Part shown: positions 37,584-46,095 of the stretch, one piece after another
Position numbering within the stretch: the stretch's first letter is position 1
How the letters are laid out: each line of letters begins with the position of its first letter
Source: Shouchella clausii
Lineage (GTDB): Bacteria; Bacillota; Bacilli; Bacillales; Bacillaceae_D
Direction of reading: 5' to 3'
DNA length: 64,000 nucleotides
NCBI RefSeq assembly: GCF_001598215.1
Contig: NZ_BCXJ01000003.1
Location: forward strand, 496,001 to 560,000
Program-made: the position numbers and the translations under genes
The notes under the pieces: model-generated
Told to the model about the DNA's origin: nothing
Database searches by the model: none
What the model saw: the letters and a program-made list of their open reading frames with translations, nothing else

Positions 37584-38375
37584 TTACAAGGCTTTCACTA
37601 ATCCGCCATCAACAAGAAACGCTTGTCCTGTCACATATGTATTGGCCCCGGAGCAGAGAAAAACGGCATGCTTGGCAAACTCCTCTGGTTTGCCGTAACG
37701 ACCAAGAGGGATGCTTTTTTCTGAAGCCTGTTTTACATCTTCGTATGACATTTGCTTTTCTTTGGCTGCTAAACGGTCAAGGCTTTCAACCCGATCCGTG
37801 GCAATGCGCCCTGGACCTAATGTATTAATGAGAATATTGTCTTTGGCCAACTCTTGCGCTAGGCTCTTGGCAAGGCCTAGTACCCCCGCGCGGAACGTAT
37901 TTGACAACAGCAGATTGTCGAGTGACTGTTTTATCGATGAAGAAGTGACGTTCAATATGTGGCCGCCGCCTTGCGCCCTCATATACGGCAGCACTCCGCG
38001 GATAGCGCGAACGTAGCTTAGTAAGTTTAATTCATAAGCGTTTTGCCAATCCCCATCCTCAAACTGGTCGATTCCCCCAGCCGGCGGTCCTCCCGAATTG
38101 TTAATTAATACATCGATAGCCCCGTGTTTTTCGTTTGTAAAAGACAACGCCGCCTCAATATCTTCTGCCCTAGTCATATCGCATCGGCAGCACGCAATCT
38201 GGGGATTGCCTGTATACGCCTGTATTTCCCCAACTGCTGTTTCCAATGCGGCGATATCACGGCTAGCGAGAACAACGCTTGCTCCTTCTGCCGCAAATTC
38301 GCTAGCAATCGCCCGACCAATTCCTTTGCTTGAAGCAAACACAAGTACCGATTTGCCTTTCACATTTAAATCCAT
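37584..38375 (-). CDS. Short-chain dehydrogenase/reductase
   Basis: A 263-residue NAD(P)-dependent oxidoreductase: cofactor loop ASSKGIGRAIASEFAAEG near residues 15-33, NNSGGPPAG, and a C-terminal VTGQAFLVDGGLVKAL. The usual catalytic YxxxK is replaced: the expected place reads SNTFRAGVLGLAKSLAQELA, with no clear Tyr three residues before a Lys. This occurs in one SDR subgroup annotated as 3-oxoacyl-ACP reductase homologues. The start is the ATG at 38375, nine bases after AAGGAG. Substrate unknown. Confidence 0.82.
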   Translation of the reverse strand: MDLNVKGKSVLVFASSKGIGRAIASEFAAEGASVVLASRDIAALETAVGEIQAYTGNPQIACCRCDMTRAEDIEAALSFTNEKHGAIDVLINNSGGPPAGGIDQFEDGDWQNAYELNLLSYVRAIRGVLPYMRAQGGGHILNVTSSSIKQSLDNLLLSNTFRAGVLGLAKSLAQELAKDNILINTLGPGRIATDRVESLDRLAAKEKQMSYEDVKQASEKSIPLGRYGKPEEFAKHAVFLCSGANTYVTGQAFLVDGGLVKAL

Positions 38376-38563
38376 ATCCGTACTCTCCTTCCCCATCGGT
38401 GATTTTGTTTCATTTTAAAGTCATTCCATTTACTTTTCAATCTGTTATCGTCGGACTTCATTAAACGTTTGATTAACTCATGCCAGCGCTCCCTACAACG
38501 CTTAACGCCCTTTGTTCTCTATATTCTTCATTAACAGAAGCGCTCCTCCTTTTTTGAATAGGG

Positions 38564-38592
38564 AAAAAACCTTGCACGTTGAGCGCAAGGTT
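38564..38592 (-). terminator. Intrinsic terminator after the lipoprotein gene
   Basis: The 8-bp stem AACCTTGC / GCAAGGTT with a 9-base loop is followed by TTTTTT on the minus strand. It lies about 70 bp past the stop of the gene 38662-39828. Confidence 0.75.
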
Positions 38593-38595
38593 CAG

Positions 38596-38636
38596 CCTGT
38601 AGATAACGCGTTTCCCGCAAGCGTTTTCTATTTAGG
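38596..38636 (-). repeat. Minimal (ends-only) derivative of the dispersed element
   Basis: On the minus strand CCTAAATAGAAAACGCTTGC is followed after a few bases by CGCGTTATCTACAGG. These are the two ends of the full-length repeat with the interior gone; it could fold as a hairpin of about 15 bp. Confidence 0.5.
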
Positions 38637-38661
38637 GTAATGGTGTCAGACTTATTGGCAC

Positions 38662-39828
38662 TTATAAAGTTGTCTCAATAGATTCGATCGTTACAGAACC
38701 ATCATCATGCATTACGGTGCCTATTGTAATCGCTGCCCCGTGCTCAAATTCCTTATCAAGATCGCGCTTTTGCAATTGTTTCGACAAGTCGTAAATGACT
38801 TCTTGGTGGGGGATGTAAACAAGGATGCTTTGCTTGTTTTCCCCTGTATAGCCTAAAAAGGTTGCGTCCACAAACTGGGCCCGTTCCCCTTCATCAGGAG
38901 TATATGTAATAAAGAATGTTGAAACTTCATTTTCGCCATTTTGTTCTGTAAAGTAGATGCTTAAAACCATGCCAGTACGCACGGATTCAAAACTTGTCTC
39001 TAAACCTTCGCTAAGGACAAACCATTTGGGGCCGTATTCGGTTTCGATCGCAAAGCGGTTGCCGTTAATGTCGACTACTTGGCCGTGATTGTTCCATTGG
39101 ATTATCTCCTGATTGACCGGGCTTTCTTGTTGATCTAGATCACTGCTTTCATTCTCTCGTTCTCCTGTTTCATCTTGTGATGTTGATTCTGTTTCTGCCA
39201 CGCTGCCACCATCCTTTTCCGCCTCATTATTGGCTGCAAGGCCTTCCAATTTATTTAAAGAATCATCATTCAACGTATCATTTGTCGTTTCTGTGCCGCG
39301 GCTACTCGAATCATCCTCTCCAACAAGCGTTGTTGTTTCTTTTGAATGTGTTTGCTTCTGCGCTGGTTCCGCTTTGTCCAGCTTGTTATGTTCGTTGTTA
39401 TGTTCGGATGTTGATTCGGAACTTCCTGTTTCATTATAGGTTTCGAGACTTTCTTCATATGTAGGGTCACTGGTTGTTTTAAATCCATAAACATTCGTTT
39501 CTATGTCACCATCTTTAAGTGTATATAAAAATGTACCTGTATTGCTGGTTCGCTTCTCGACTAGCGAGGCCAACAGCATTTTATACGCTATTGGCGATTG
39601 CCTAATTGCAGGAGCTTCTAAAAAATTCCCTTGGGCAGCAATGGCTACTTGTTCAACACCAGTTCCTATTGCCGGTAAATCAGCAGAAGCCATAGCCGAA
39701 CTTTGGGAGCAACCTGCCATACCAATCGCTACAGAGGACAGGACACCTGCTTTCGTCCTTTCCATACGTTGAACTCGCTTTTTTTGTTTATCCGTTCGGG
39801 CTGTTTCCACCCTAGATAACGTTGACAT
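38662..39828 (-). CDS. Unrecognised putative lipoprotein with Ser/Thr/Glu-rich spacer
   Basis: A 388-residue protein I do not recognise. The start is the ATG at 39828 after GAGAGGAG. The N-terminus is long and basic (about 25 residues with KQKKRVQRMERTK), then a short hydrophobic stretch ending in IGMAGC, a lipobox-like site. Residues about 120-250 are low complexity, rich in Ser, Thr, Glu, Asn and Asp, like a cell-wall-spanning linker. The C-terminal 130 residues form a compact domain starting IIQWNNHGQVVDINGNRF, with alternating hydrophobic pattern and no Cys. A strong promoter lies upstream and a terminator follows, so it is a single-gene unit. Confidence 0.65.
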   Translation of the reverse strand: MSTLSRVETARTDKQKKRVQRMERTKAGVLSSVAIGMAGCSQSSAMASADLPAIGTGVEQVAIAAQGNFLEAPAIRQSPIAYKMLLASLVEKRTSNTGTFLYTLKDGDIETNVYGFKTTSDPTYEESLETYNETGSSESTSEHNNEHNKLDKAEPAQKQTHSKETTTLVGEDDSSSRGTETTNDTLNDDSLNKLEGLAANNEAEKDGGSVAETESTSQDETGERENESSDLDQQESPVNQEIIQWNNHGQVVDINGNRFAIETEYGPKWFVLSEGLETSFESVRTGMVLSIYFTEQNGENEVSTFFITYTPDEGERAQFVDATFLGYTGENKQSILVYIPHQEVIYDLSKQLQKRDLDKEFEHGAAITIGTVMHDDGSVTIESIETTL

Positions 39829-39896
39829 TCCAATCACTCCTCTCGTATTAAAGTAGCCTCTTAGTAGTAGGTCATAACTTCTTCTTTCCACCAAGA

Positions 39897-39925
39897 AGCA
39901 TAGCTTGAAATTAAAAGGCTTTCAA
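39897..39925 (-). promoter_or_regulatory. Sigma-A promoter of the lipoprotein gene
   Basis: On the minus strand TTGAAA (39920-39925), 17 bases, then TATGCT (39897-39902), about 70 bp upstream of the start codon at 39828. The spacer contains a near-palindrome TGAAAGCCTTTTAATTTCA. Confidence 0.6.
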
Positions 39926-40434
39926 TAGTCCAGAGTCCATAGTCGTATAGCCTAGCACTTAAAACCACTCATTTTGCTCTGCATCATTTTGAATGAAGCG
40001 CCTTATATTCCAAAATATACCTTTTAAACTTTTTAATTATAGTAAATTAAAGGAAATCACTGGTTCTAAGATCCTGTTCTCTCTCTATATCAACTTGCAA
40101 TCAAGCTTTGCCATATAAGCCAAAAGGCACTTTTCCGGCTATATTTCTTTTTACCGCCCGAATAAAGAACGTACGTTCCTGTAAATGTAGGAAATCAGAC
40201 TTATTATACACCTCAATTCGTGCTCTTTCTCCGCATATCGCTAACGTTTCCGGGACATAAACAGTCCATTTTGCCAATAACTTTTGTTCCAGAAAAAAAT
40301 TTGTTCACCTAATTCAGGTATATATATTCAGGACTTTTCTCATTAATAGGTATTTTTTAATGGCAAATTAAAAAACTAAGTAAAAATTCCTGATTTAAAT
40401 GGCTATATCGTGATTGCAGTCCCTTAGTCATGCT
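39926..40434. other. AT-rich gap with one possible small gene
   Basis: This is the largest gene-poor stretch (606 bp from 39829 to 40434). Apart from the lipoprotein promoter and a small candidate frame at 40101-40277, I see nothing recognisable. At 40413-40447 a perfect 10-bp inverted repeat (ATTGCAGTCC / GGACTGCAAT) overlaps the stop of the next gene; it lacks a T-run. Confidence 0.5.
40101..40277 (-). CDS. Possible small protein or gene remnant, 58 residues
   Basis: An uninterrupted frame of 58 residues starts at a TTG (40277) and ends at TGA. The composition looks protein-like: AKWTVYVPETLAICGERAR, then a basic C-terminal half with FFIRAVKRNIAGKVPFG. The ribosome binding site is weak (TGGAAC), and an in-frame stop lies about 11 codons further upstream. 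I recognise no family. It may be a real small gene or the tail of a decayed one. Confidence 0.3.
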   Translation of the reverse strand: MAKWTVYVPETLAICGERARIEVYNKSDFLHLQERTFFIRAVKRNIAGKVPFGLYGKA

Positions 40435-41013
40435 TTAGGACTGCAATGGCTTTGGACCGTACTTTTCCAACAGCCGTTGCTTAGACATAAACACGTACAT
40501 CGGGGAAGGGGTTTTCCGTGCTTTGGCGGGAAACTTTGACATGGAAAGCAAAAAAATCGGATGTTGCGATACCCTTTTTAACCCCTTATAAAAGCGATTT
40601 CGAATAGGGTGTGATTCAAACCCGAGTCGCTCACACCCCCTATTTAACATCGTTACGCCAATAATCCCTTTGATGTCCTTCGCATTGGCTTGCCTCTCTA
40701 TGTAAAAAGCAAGAGGAGGCATCGACTCTTTTACTTTTTGCACTAAAACTTTTGCCTTTTTTAAATCGTTATCAATGGCAAACAGTTCTTTAATTAAGCG
40801 AACATTGTGCAAGTGAATTTTTACGAGCACATCATTTTTGCAAATTTCCTGTCCATCTGCCAAACAGATATTCGGCCCTTTATAGCGAATTTGCTTGATT
40901 CGAAAAATGGTTGTATTGGTTTTCGCGCTTTCTGGATAATGAAGCCGGGAAATATAAAAATAAATTGGATCAAGCACACTCCAAGCTGATAAAAAGTATA
41001 GTTTAAATTTCAT
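40435..41013 (-). CDS. YkoP-like conserved protein
   Basis: A 192-residue soluble protein. The middle GPNICLADGQEICKNDVLVKIHLHN (split: DGQEICKNDVLVKIHLHN) is the pattern of the YkoP-like domain known from B. subtilis YkoP, where a small-substrate or membrane role has been guessed but not shown. C-terminal residues GCERLGFESHPI and FMSKQRLLEKYG are also consistent. The start is the ATG at 41013 (a GTG precedes it at 41016) behind TAGGAG. No related neighbours (polysaccharide deacetylase, glycosyltransferase) are present here. Confidence 0.6.
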   Translation of the reverse strand: MKFKLYFLSAWSVLDPIYFYISRLHYPESAKTNTTIFRIKQIRYKGPNICLADGQEICKNDVLVKIHLHNVRLIKELFAIDNDLKKAKVLVQKVKESMPPLAFYIERQANAKDIKGIIGVTMLNRGCERLGFESHPIRNRFYKGLKRVSQHPIFLLSMSKFPAKARKTPSPMYVFMSKQRLLEKYGPKPLQS

Positions 41014-41196
41014 CACGATCTCCTATTTGCCAATGGGGTCCTTTCAGACATTATGATGCGAAATAGGAAAGATGAATATAGATGGGAAATTTAGGGATGA
41101 TGCTGCCTTTCACCACATATGTTTACTCACGCCCTAGTAGCTAGGAGAACCTTTTTGTCATCAACTAAGACTTATGATTTTTTCAAATGCCAGTAG

Positions 41197-41232
41197 AAGC
41201 CTAATTTCTCCATTCAAAGAGAAATTAGGCTT
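41197..41232 (-). terminator. Perfect hairpin after the dehydrogenase gene
   Basis: A perfect 14-bp stem (AAGCCTAATTTCTC and its complement) with an 8-base loop lies 30 bp past the stop of the gene 41262-42311. The following T-run is poor, so termination strength is uncertain. Confidence 0.6.
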
Positions 41233-41261
41233 ATCATCTCACCTAAACAAAGACAACCGTT

Positions 41262-42311
41262 TTACAAGCTAATCGCCCGTTTCTGCTCAGAAGACAAATA
41301 AATGCCTTCCAACATTTTCATTAATTCTAGCCCGTCTTCGGCAGGAGCAGGAGAAGGGGCGCCGGTTAAGCACGCTTCCACAAACGCATCAACTTGTTTT
41401 TGGAACGCACTGTCAAAATGGAACGTGGGATGATCCAATTGCGGCTCAATGTTTAAAATCGTATTTTGTTCTTCTGCTACAAGCATCAGCTCTGGTTCGA
41501 GTTCAGCACCGCCTTTCGTTCCGAATAACTGCATAGAAAGGTGGTCTTTTTTTGTATGAAGAGAGTAAGAAACGTCAACCATAAGCGAGCTGCCATTTTC
41601 AAACGTTATTAAAGCATTAGCTAAATCTTCAACTGTATTCGTAGCTGCATCGTAGTCTGCCGTTTTGTAGAACGAAAGGTGCTCAATGTTGCTACGGTTT
41701 CCGAGTTTATCATAGACCTGGCCAGTTACACGTTCAACGTTTGGCCGTCCCATTAAGTACCAGCAACAGTCAATGATGTGGACACCTAAGTCAATAAGCG
41801 GACCACCCCCAGACAGCTCTTTATTCGAAAACCACCCACCAGGATTGCCGACGCGCCGCAAAAGCGAAGCCTTTGCATAATAAATATCACCAAGCTTTCC
41901 GTTATCAATGAACGTCTTCAGCACTTGCGCATTTGCCCCAAAACGGCGTACATAGCCGACTTGCAAGATCGTGTTCGCCTCCTGTGCTGCCGCTTGCACT
42001 TTTTTGGCCTCGGCGACTGTCAGCGCCAGCGGCTTTTCTACAAGGACATGCTTTCCTGCTTGGAGTGCCGCAACAGCCAAATCCGCATGTGTTTTATTCC
42101 AAGTGCATATGCTGACTGCATCGACATTCGGATCAGCAAAGACATCATCTGCGTCGGTAAATACGTTTGCCACGCCATAGAGCGCTGCCTTTTCATAGGC
42201 ACGCCCTTCATTGACATCACATAATCCATACAGCTCTGCGTTTGCATTGGCTGCGTACGATTTTATATGCATGTCGGAGATTGTCCCTAAACCAATTACC
42301 GCTACACGCAT
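41262..42311 (-). CDS. Gfo/Idh/MocA family dehydrogenase (inositol dehydrogenase-like)
   Basis: A 349-residue NAD(P) dehydrogenase. The Rossmann start is VAVIGLGTISDMHIKSYAAN, then VDAVSICTWNKTHADLAVAALQAG and HVLVEKPLALTVAEAKKVQ with EKP, and the catalytic His region GGGPLIDLGVHIIDCCWYLMG. The start (SD GAGGTGAG) overlaps the end of the isomerase gene by 10 bp, so the two are coupled. Such pairs oxidise and isomerise inositols or sugars. A link to the GDPD operon just upstream is possible but not shown. Confidence 0.87.
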   Translation of the reverse strand: MRVAVIGLGTISDMHIKSYAANANAELYGLCDVNEGRAYEKAALYGVANVFTDADDVFADPNVDAVSICTWNKTHADLAVAALQAGKHVLVEKPLALTVAEAKKVQAAAQEANTILQVGYVRRFGANAQVLKTFIDNGKLGDIYYAKASLLRRVGNPGGWFSNKELSGGGPLIDLGVHIIDCCWYLMGRPNVERVTGQVYDKLGNRSNIEHLSFYKTADYDAATNTVEDLANALITFENGSSLMVDVSYSLHTKKDHLSMQLFGTKGGAELEPELMLVAEEQNTILNIEPQLDHPTFHFDSAFQKQVDAFVEACLTGAPSPAPAEDGLELMKMLEGIYLSSEQKRAISL

Positions 42312-43225
42312 TCGTTGCTCACCTCCTCTGCCGTTACTTTCCAGCCATCTCGTGCAACCTCATTCCACAAACGCTTGACGTTATTCATAGCGATTCTCGA
42401 GCCGGTAAAGCAATCTTCCATCCCTTCAAATTCAATAGCGATGTAGCCATCATAATGATGGACTTTTAATAGGCGGATAATTTCTCGAATCGGCAATTCA
42501 CCGTGGCCGACAATGGCACCGCGCAAATAATTGCCGTTTACTGATCGAAACCATGGCCCTTCCCCGGGATTCTCATAGTATGGGCGCACATAAAAATCTT
42601 TAAAATGGACTGTCGCTGCATGAGGCAAATTTTTACGGATGCCAACAAGCGGATCTTCGTCTGCACAAAGAAAGTTGCCGATATCTAGCGTCGTTTTAAA
42701 GTTTTCCCGGTCTACAGCACGAAGCAGGCGCTGGACACGATCGCTTGACTGGACATTAAAACCATGATTTTCAATCGTTGTTGTCATTCCGTATTGTTTG
42801 GCATAATCGGCAATCAGCCGACACCCGCGTACCATCTCCTCAAAGTGGTCATCAAAATAATGAACTGTTCGCTGTTCCGGTGGTAGGGAAAACGCTGTTA
42901 CGTCGTGGCGCAATAGCTTAATGCCCATATGTTGGACGACATCGACATGTTTATGGATGCGTTCAACTTCTTCCTGAAAAGCTCGTTCCGTCGGCTGGAT
43001 GAAATTGGCCGGCATACAGTAGGCTGACAGCTCAATCCCTGTTTCCGCTGCTTTGTCTCTCAACTTCGTCGCCAGTTCGTAGTCATCTACAACCGAAAAG
43101 CCATAAGGGACGAGCTCCATATGGGCGCCGCCATTGTCGGCTACCCACTGAAGGGCGTCTACTATCGTGGTGCGTCCGTCTTTTAACGCTTGCAACAGGC
43201 TGTATGAACTCAATCCTACTTTCAT
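42302..43225 (-). CDS. Sugar phosphate isomerase/epimerase-like TIM-barrel protein
   Basis: A 307-residue xylose-isomerase-like TIM barrel. It begins KVGLSSYSLLQALKDGRT. Metal-binding candidates are Glu in TTIENHGFNVQSSDRV, Asp/His in LDIGNFLCADEDPL and TVHFKDFYVRPY, and Glu in GYIAIEFEGMED. The family includes IolE/IolI and sugar epimerases. The start follows GAAGGAG. It is the first gene of a two-gene unit with the dehydrogenase, 265 bp downstream of the GDPD gene on the same strand. Confidence 0.85.
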   Translation of the reverse strand: MKVGLSSYSLLQALKDGRTTIVDALQWVADNGGAHMELVPYGFSVVDDYELATKLRDKAAETGIELSAYCMPANFIQPTERAFQEEVERIHKHVDVVQHMGIKLLRHDVTAFSLPPEQRTVHYFDDHFEEMVRGCRLIADYAKQYGMTTTIENHGFNVQSSDRVQRLLRAVDRENFKTTLDIGNFLCADEDPLVGIRKNLPHAATVHFKDFYVRPYYENPGEGPWFRSVNGNYLRGAIVGHGELPIREIIRLLKVHHYDGYIAIEFEGMEDCFTGSRIAMNNVKRLWNEVARDGWKVTAEEVSNECV

Positions 43226-43490
43226 ATGCTTTTACACACTCCTTCGAATGGTTGGCGCTTCCCTCAAAGTCCGCTAAATGTCGCTATCAACTCCGGTACT
43301 GCTCTATAACAAGCATTTCCACTCCCGTATCAAAAACGTCAAAGCATTGGTTCCATTCGTGTATTTCGCCTAAAATGGCTAATTTCCTTTGGGAAATATT
43401 TGCTTTCCTTTTACACTTTTTTGTCGTTTAGGAATGACGCTTTTCACCCAGTTGCCCACTTCAGTTATTATTCCAAGATGTGCCAAACCG

Positions 43491-44192
43491 TTAGGCATGG
43501 TAGTTTTCTTTGAACAGCTCCAATTCGTTTACCGTACATAGCACGTCTGGCCTTTTTGCCATTCTTTTACACGCTTCTTTTGTGTCAACTGGCCAAACAA
43601 TGAGCTGATAGCCACGCTCCTTACACTCATCGGCAAAGGCCTCTGTATAGAAACGAAGCTCCATTGCAATGGAAGACGCCTGTATTTGTTCCATATAAGG
43701 AAACAAGGCTGGCGTTGCGTCACTTTTGATTAAGCCAATTTCCAAGTCGGGGGCAATCTCCCTCAACGTCCCCATCGATTCATGATTAAATGAATTGATA
43801 TAAACGTCATTGGCCATTCTTTTTTCCTCTATTAATGCGGCTACCTTCCTCTCTAACCGAGGATACATGTTCTCGTTTTGCTTTAACTCGATTGCGACGT
43901 TCACCTGCCCTTTTGCCAAGTCCAACACTTCCTCAAGTGTCGGAATCTGTTCGTTGCCGCTCGTTTTTAAACGGCGCAGCTCTTTTAATGTATAGGTGTT
44001 GATAAGGCCAGTGCCGTTGGTTGTACGATCGACCGTTTGATCATGCATAATGACAGGCACTTCATCACGGCTTAAGTGAACATCAACCTCAATATGGGAA
44101 AATCCAAGGTTTATACTTGCTTCATAAGCGGCAAGCGTGTTTTCAGGATACTTTGCGGAATAGCCTCTATGAGCAATTGCTTGTACGTCCAT
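43491..44192 (-). CDS. Cytoplasmic glycerophosphodiester phosphodiesterase
   Basis: A 233-residue GDPD that hydrolyses glycerophosphodiesters to glycerol 3-phosphate and an alcohol. The catalytic blocks are intact: AIAHRGYSAKYPENT (His-Arg and Glu), IEVDVHLSRDEVPVIMHD (Glu, Asp, His) and DRTTNGTG. There is no signal peptide. The frame's first codon lies inside the upstream permease gene; the ATG at 44192 after AAAGGGAGG is the start. It is the last gene of the operon HAD phosphatase-GlpP-permease-permease-GDPD, so it most likely acts on diesters brought in by that importer. Confidence 0.92.
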   Translation of the reverse strand: MDVQAIAHRGYSAKYPENTLAAYEASINLGFSHIEVDVHLSRDEVPVIMHDQTVDRTTNGTGLINTYTLKELRRLKTSGNEQIPTLEEVLDLAKGQVNVAIELKQNENMYPRLERKVAALIEEKRMANDVYINSFNHESMGTLREIAPDLEIGLIKSDATPALFPYMEQIQASSIAMELRFYTEAFADECKERGYQLIVWPVDTKEACKRMAKRPDVLCTVNELELFKENYHA

Positions 44193-44244
44193 TTTATTGC
44201 CTCCCTTTGTTCTTTTATGTTTATGGCGTTTAACCACGTTTTTA

Positions 44245-45123
44245 TTACCCTTTGATCGAACCAATCATGACACCTTTTACGAAAAAACGTTGCAAGAATG
44301 GATACAACACCAACATCGGCAAGCTGGCCACGACGACAACCGCATATTTTAAGCCTTCCACTGTTAAGGCGTGGTTGTCTAATGTCGAATCGCTGACTTG
44401 TACCATTTCAGACAGTTGGTCTTGGATCAGCATTTCTCTTAAGAACAGTTGAAGGGGGAAAAGATTTCTGTCCGTTAAATAAATCAATGCATCAAAAAAA
44501 GCATTCCACTGGCTGACGCCGTAAAACAAAACCATGACTGCAATCACGGGCTTGGACAACGGCAACAATATTTTGATTAGGTATTGGATGTTGGAACAGC
44601 CATCCAACTCCGCCGATTCCCGCAGTTCATTAGGAATATTTTGGAAAAATGTGCGAATAATAACGACATTGTACACCGATACTGCCCCAGGCACGATCAC
44701 TGCCCAAATCGTGTTCAACATCCCCAAATCCCGGACGAGCAAATAAGTCGGTACCATTCCCCCGCTAAAAAACATTGTAAAAACAAGAAAAATCGTCAAC
44801 GCATTTCGACCATAGAAGTCTTTTCGTGATAACGGATAGGCGACCATAATCGACAAAAGCAAATTGAAGGCCGTTCCTAAAGTCGTATAGAGAAAAGTAT
44901 TGCGAAACCCTATCCAGACGTCTTCATTTTGAAACACGCTTTTATAGGACTCGATCGTTGGATCGATTGGGAACAACCACAATTCCCCTCTTAAAATGGC
45001 TGCTGGATCGCTAAACGAAGCACTGAGCACATAAACGAGTGGATACAAAACGATTAATGTAATAAGCGCCACACACATGTAAACAGCTATACCAAAAAGG
45101 CGATCGCCTGTACTTTGTTTCAT
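44245..45123 (-). CDS. ABC transporter permease, LplC/YtcP type
   Basis: A 292-residue six-span permease with an EAA loop (ELRESAELDGCSNIQYLI) and the LplC hallmark YPLVYVLSASFSDPAAILRGE after helix 1. The end GVMIGSIKG is also typical. The start is the ATG at 45123, six bases after GGGGAGGA, rather than the longer frame from 45183 that invades the preceding gene. It pairs with the permease 45137-46084 and with the binding protein encoded divergently at 47883. No ATPase gene is adjacent. Confidence 0.9.
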   Translation of the reverse strand: MKQSTGDRLFGIAVYMCVALITLIVLYPLVYVLSASFSDPAAILRGELWLFPIDPTIESYKSVFQNEDVWIGFRNTFLYTTLGTAFNLLLSIMVAYPLSRKDFYGRNALTIFLVFTMFFSGGMVPTYLLVRDLGMLNTIWAVIVPGAVSVYNVVIIRTFFQNIPNELRESAELDGCSNIQYLIKILLPLSKPVIAVMVLFYGVSQWNAFFDALIYLTDRNLFPLQLFLREMLIQDQLSEMVQVSDSTLDNHALTVEGLKYAVVVVASLPMLVLYPFLQRFFVKGVMIGSIKG

Positions 45124-45136
45124 GTACATTCCTCCC

Positions 45137-46084
45137 CTACCACAAACTCGTCTGGCTTGTTTTCTTTGCTGTGTAATTGACAAGAATCAGAATAAAAAAG
45201 TTAATCGCTGATTCAAATAAGCCGATTGCTGCCGAATAACTGTATTGGGCTCCTGCGATTCCCGTTCGGTAAATATGGGTGGCGATCACGTCAGATGCTT
45301 CCATGTTCAGCTGGTTTTGCATCAAAAATACTTTTTCAAAACCAACGCTCACGATGCTCCCTGTCTGCAAAATCAGCAAGATGATGATCGTCGAGCGAAT
45401 CCCTGGCAAGTTGACATGCCAAATTCGCCTTAGGCGGCTGGCACCGTCGATTTTAGCGGCTTCGTGCAGTTGTGGGTCAATGCCAGCAAGAGCAGCCAAA
45501 TAAATGATCGAGCTCCAGCCCATTTGCTGCCACACATCAGAAAACACGTACGTTGTTTTAAACCATTCAGGCGAAGTCATAAAGGCAATTTCCGAAATAC
45601 CTAACAAGCCGAGAATCTGGTTAACGAGGCCATTAGGTGACAGCAGTAAAAACAGCATCCCTACGATAACGACAGTCGACAAGAAATGGGGCGCATACGT
45701 CACTGTCTGGACAAAACCCTTTGCTTTTTTATAACGAATCTCGTTAATAAGCAAGGCAAGAATAATCGGAATTGGAAAACCAATCACTAAGTTATAGAGG
45801 CTTAAACCGATCGTATTTCCAATCAAACGTTCAAAATAAAAACTTTCAAAAAACCGAATAAAATGTTCCCATCCGACCCATGGGCTCCCCCAAATTCCTT
45901 CGGCAGCGATAAAATCTTTAAAAGCAATTTGCACGCCGTACATAGGGTAATACTTAAAGATCAAAAAATAGATCACAACTGGAAGGACAAGCAAATAAAG
46001 ATCCCAGTTGCGTTTGATTCCATTCCATCTTCTTTTCGGCGGCGCTTTAAGCGGCTTTTTTGCCTGTTCAATGCGATTTTCCAC
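45137..46084 (-). CDS. ABC transporter permease, LplB type
   Basis: A 315-residue permease beginning at a GTG after TTAGGGGG. It has the LplB hallmarks YLLVLPVVIYFLIFKYYPMYG and VQIAFKDFIAAEGIWGSPW. The EAA loop is QLHEAAKIDGASRLRRIW, and it ends in the conserved NYTAKKTSQTSLW. It follows glpP by 11 bp and precedes its partner by 13 bp. LplB/LplC importers usually take oligosaccharides; here the linked GDPD and GlpP genes suggest glycerophosphodiesters, as an inference. Confidence 0.9.
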   Translation of the reverse strand: MENRIEQAKKPLKAPPKRRWNGIKRNWDLYLLVLPVVIYFLIFKYYPMYGVQIAFKDFIAAEGIWGSPWVGWEHFIRFFESFYFERLIGNTIGLSLYNLVIGFPIPIILALLINEIRYKKAKGFVQTVTYAPHFLSTVVIVGMLFLLLSPNGLVNQILGLLGISEIAFMTSPEWFKTTYVFSDVWQQMGWSSIIYLAALAGIDPQLHEAAKIDGASRLRRIWHVNLPGIRSTIIILLILQTGSIVSVGFEKVFLMQNQLNMEASDVIATHIYRTGIAGAQYSYSAAIGLFESAINFFILILVNYTAKKTSQTSLW

Positions 46085-46095
46085 AACAGTACCCC

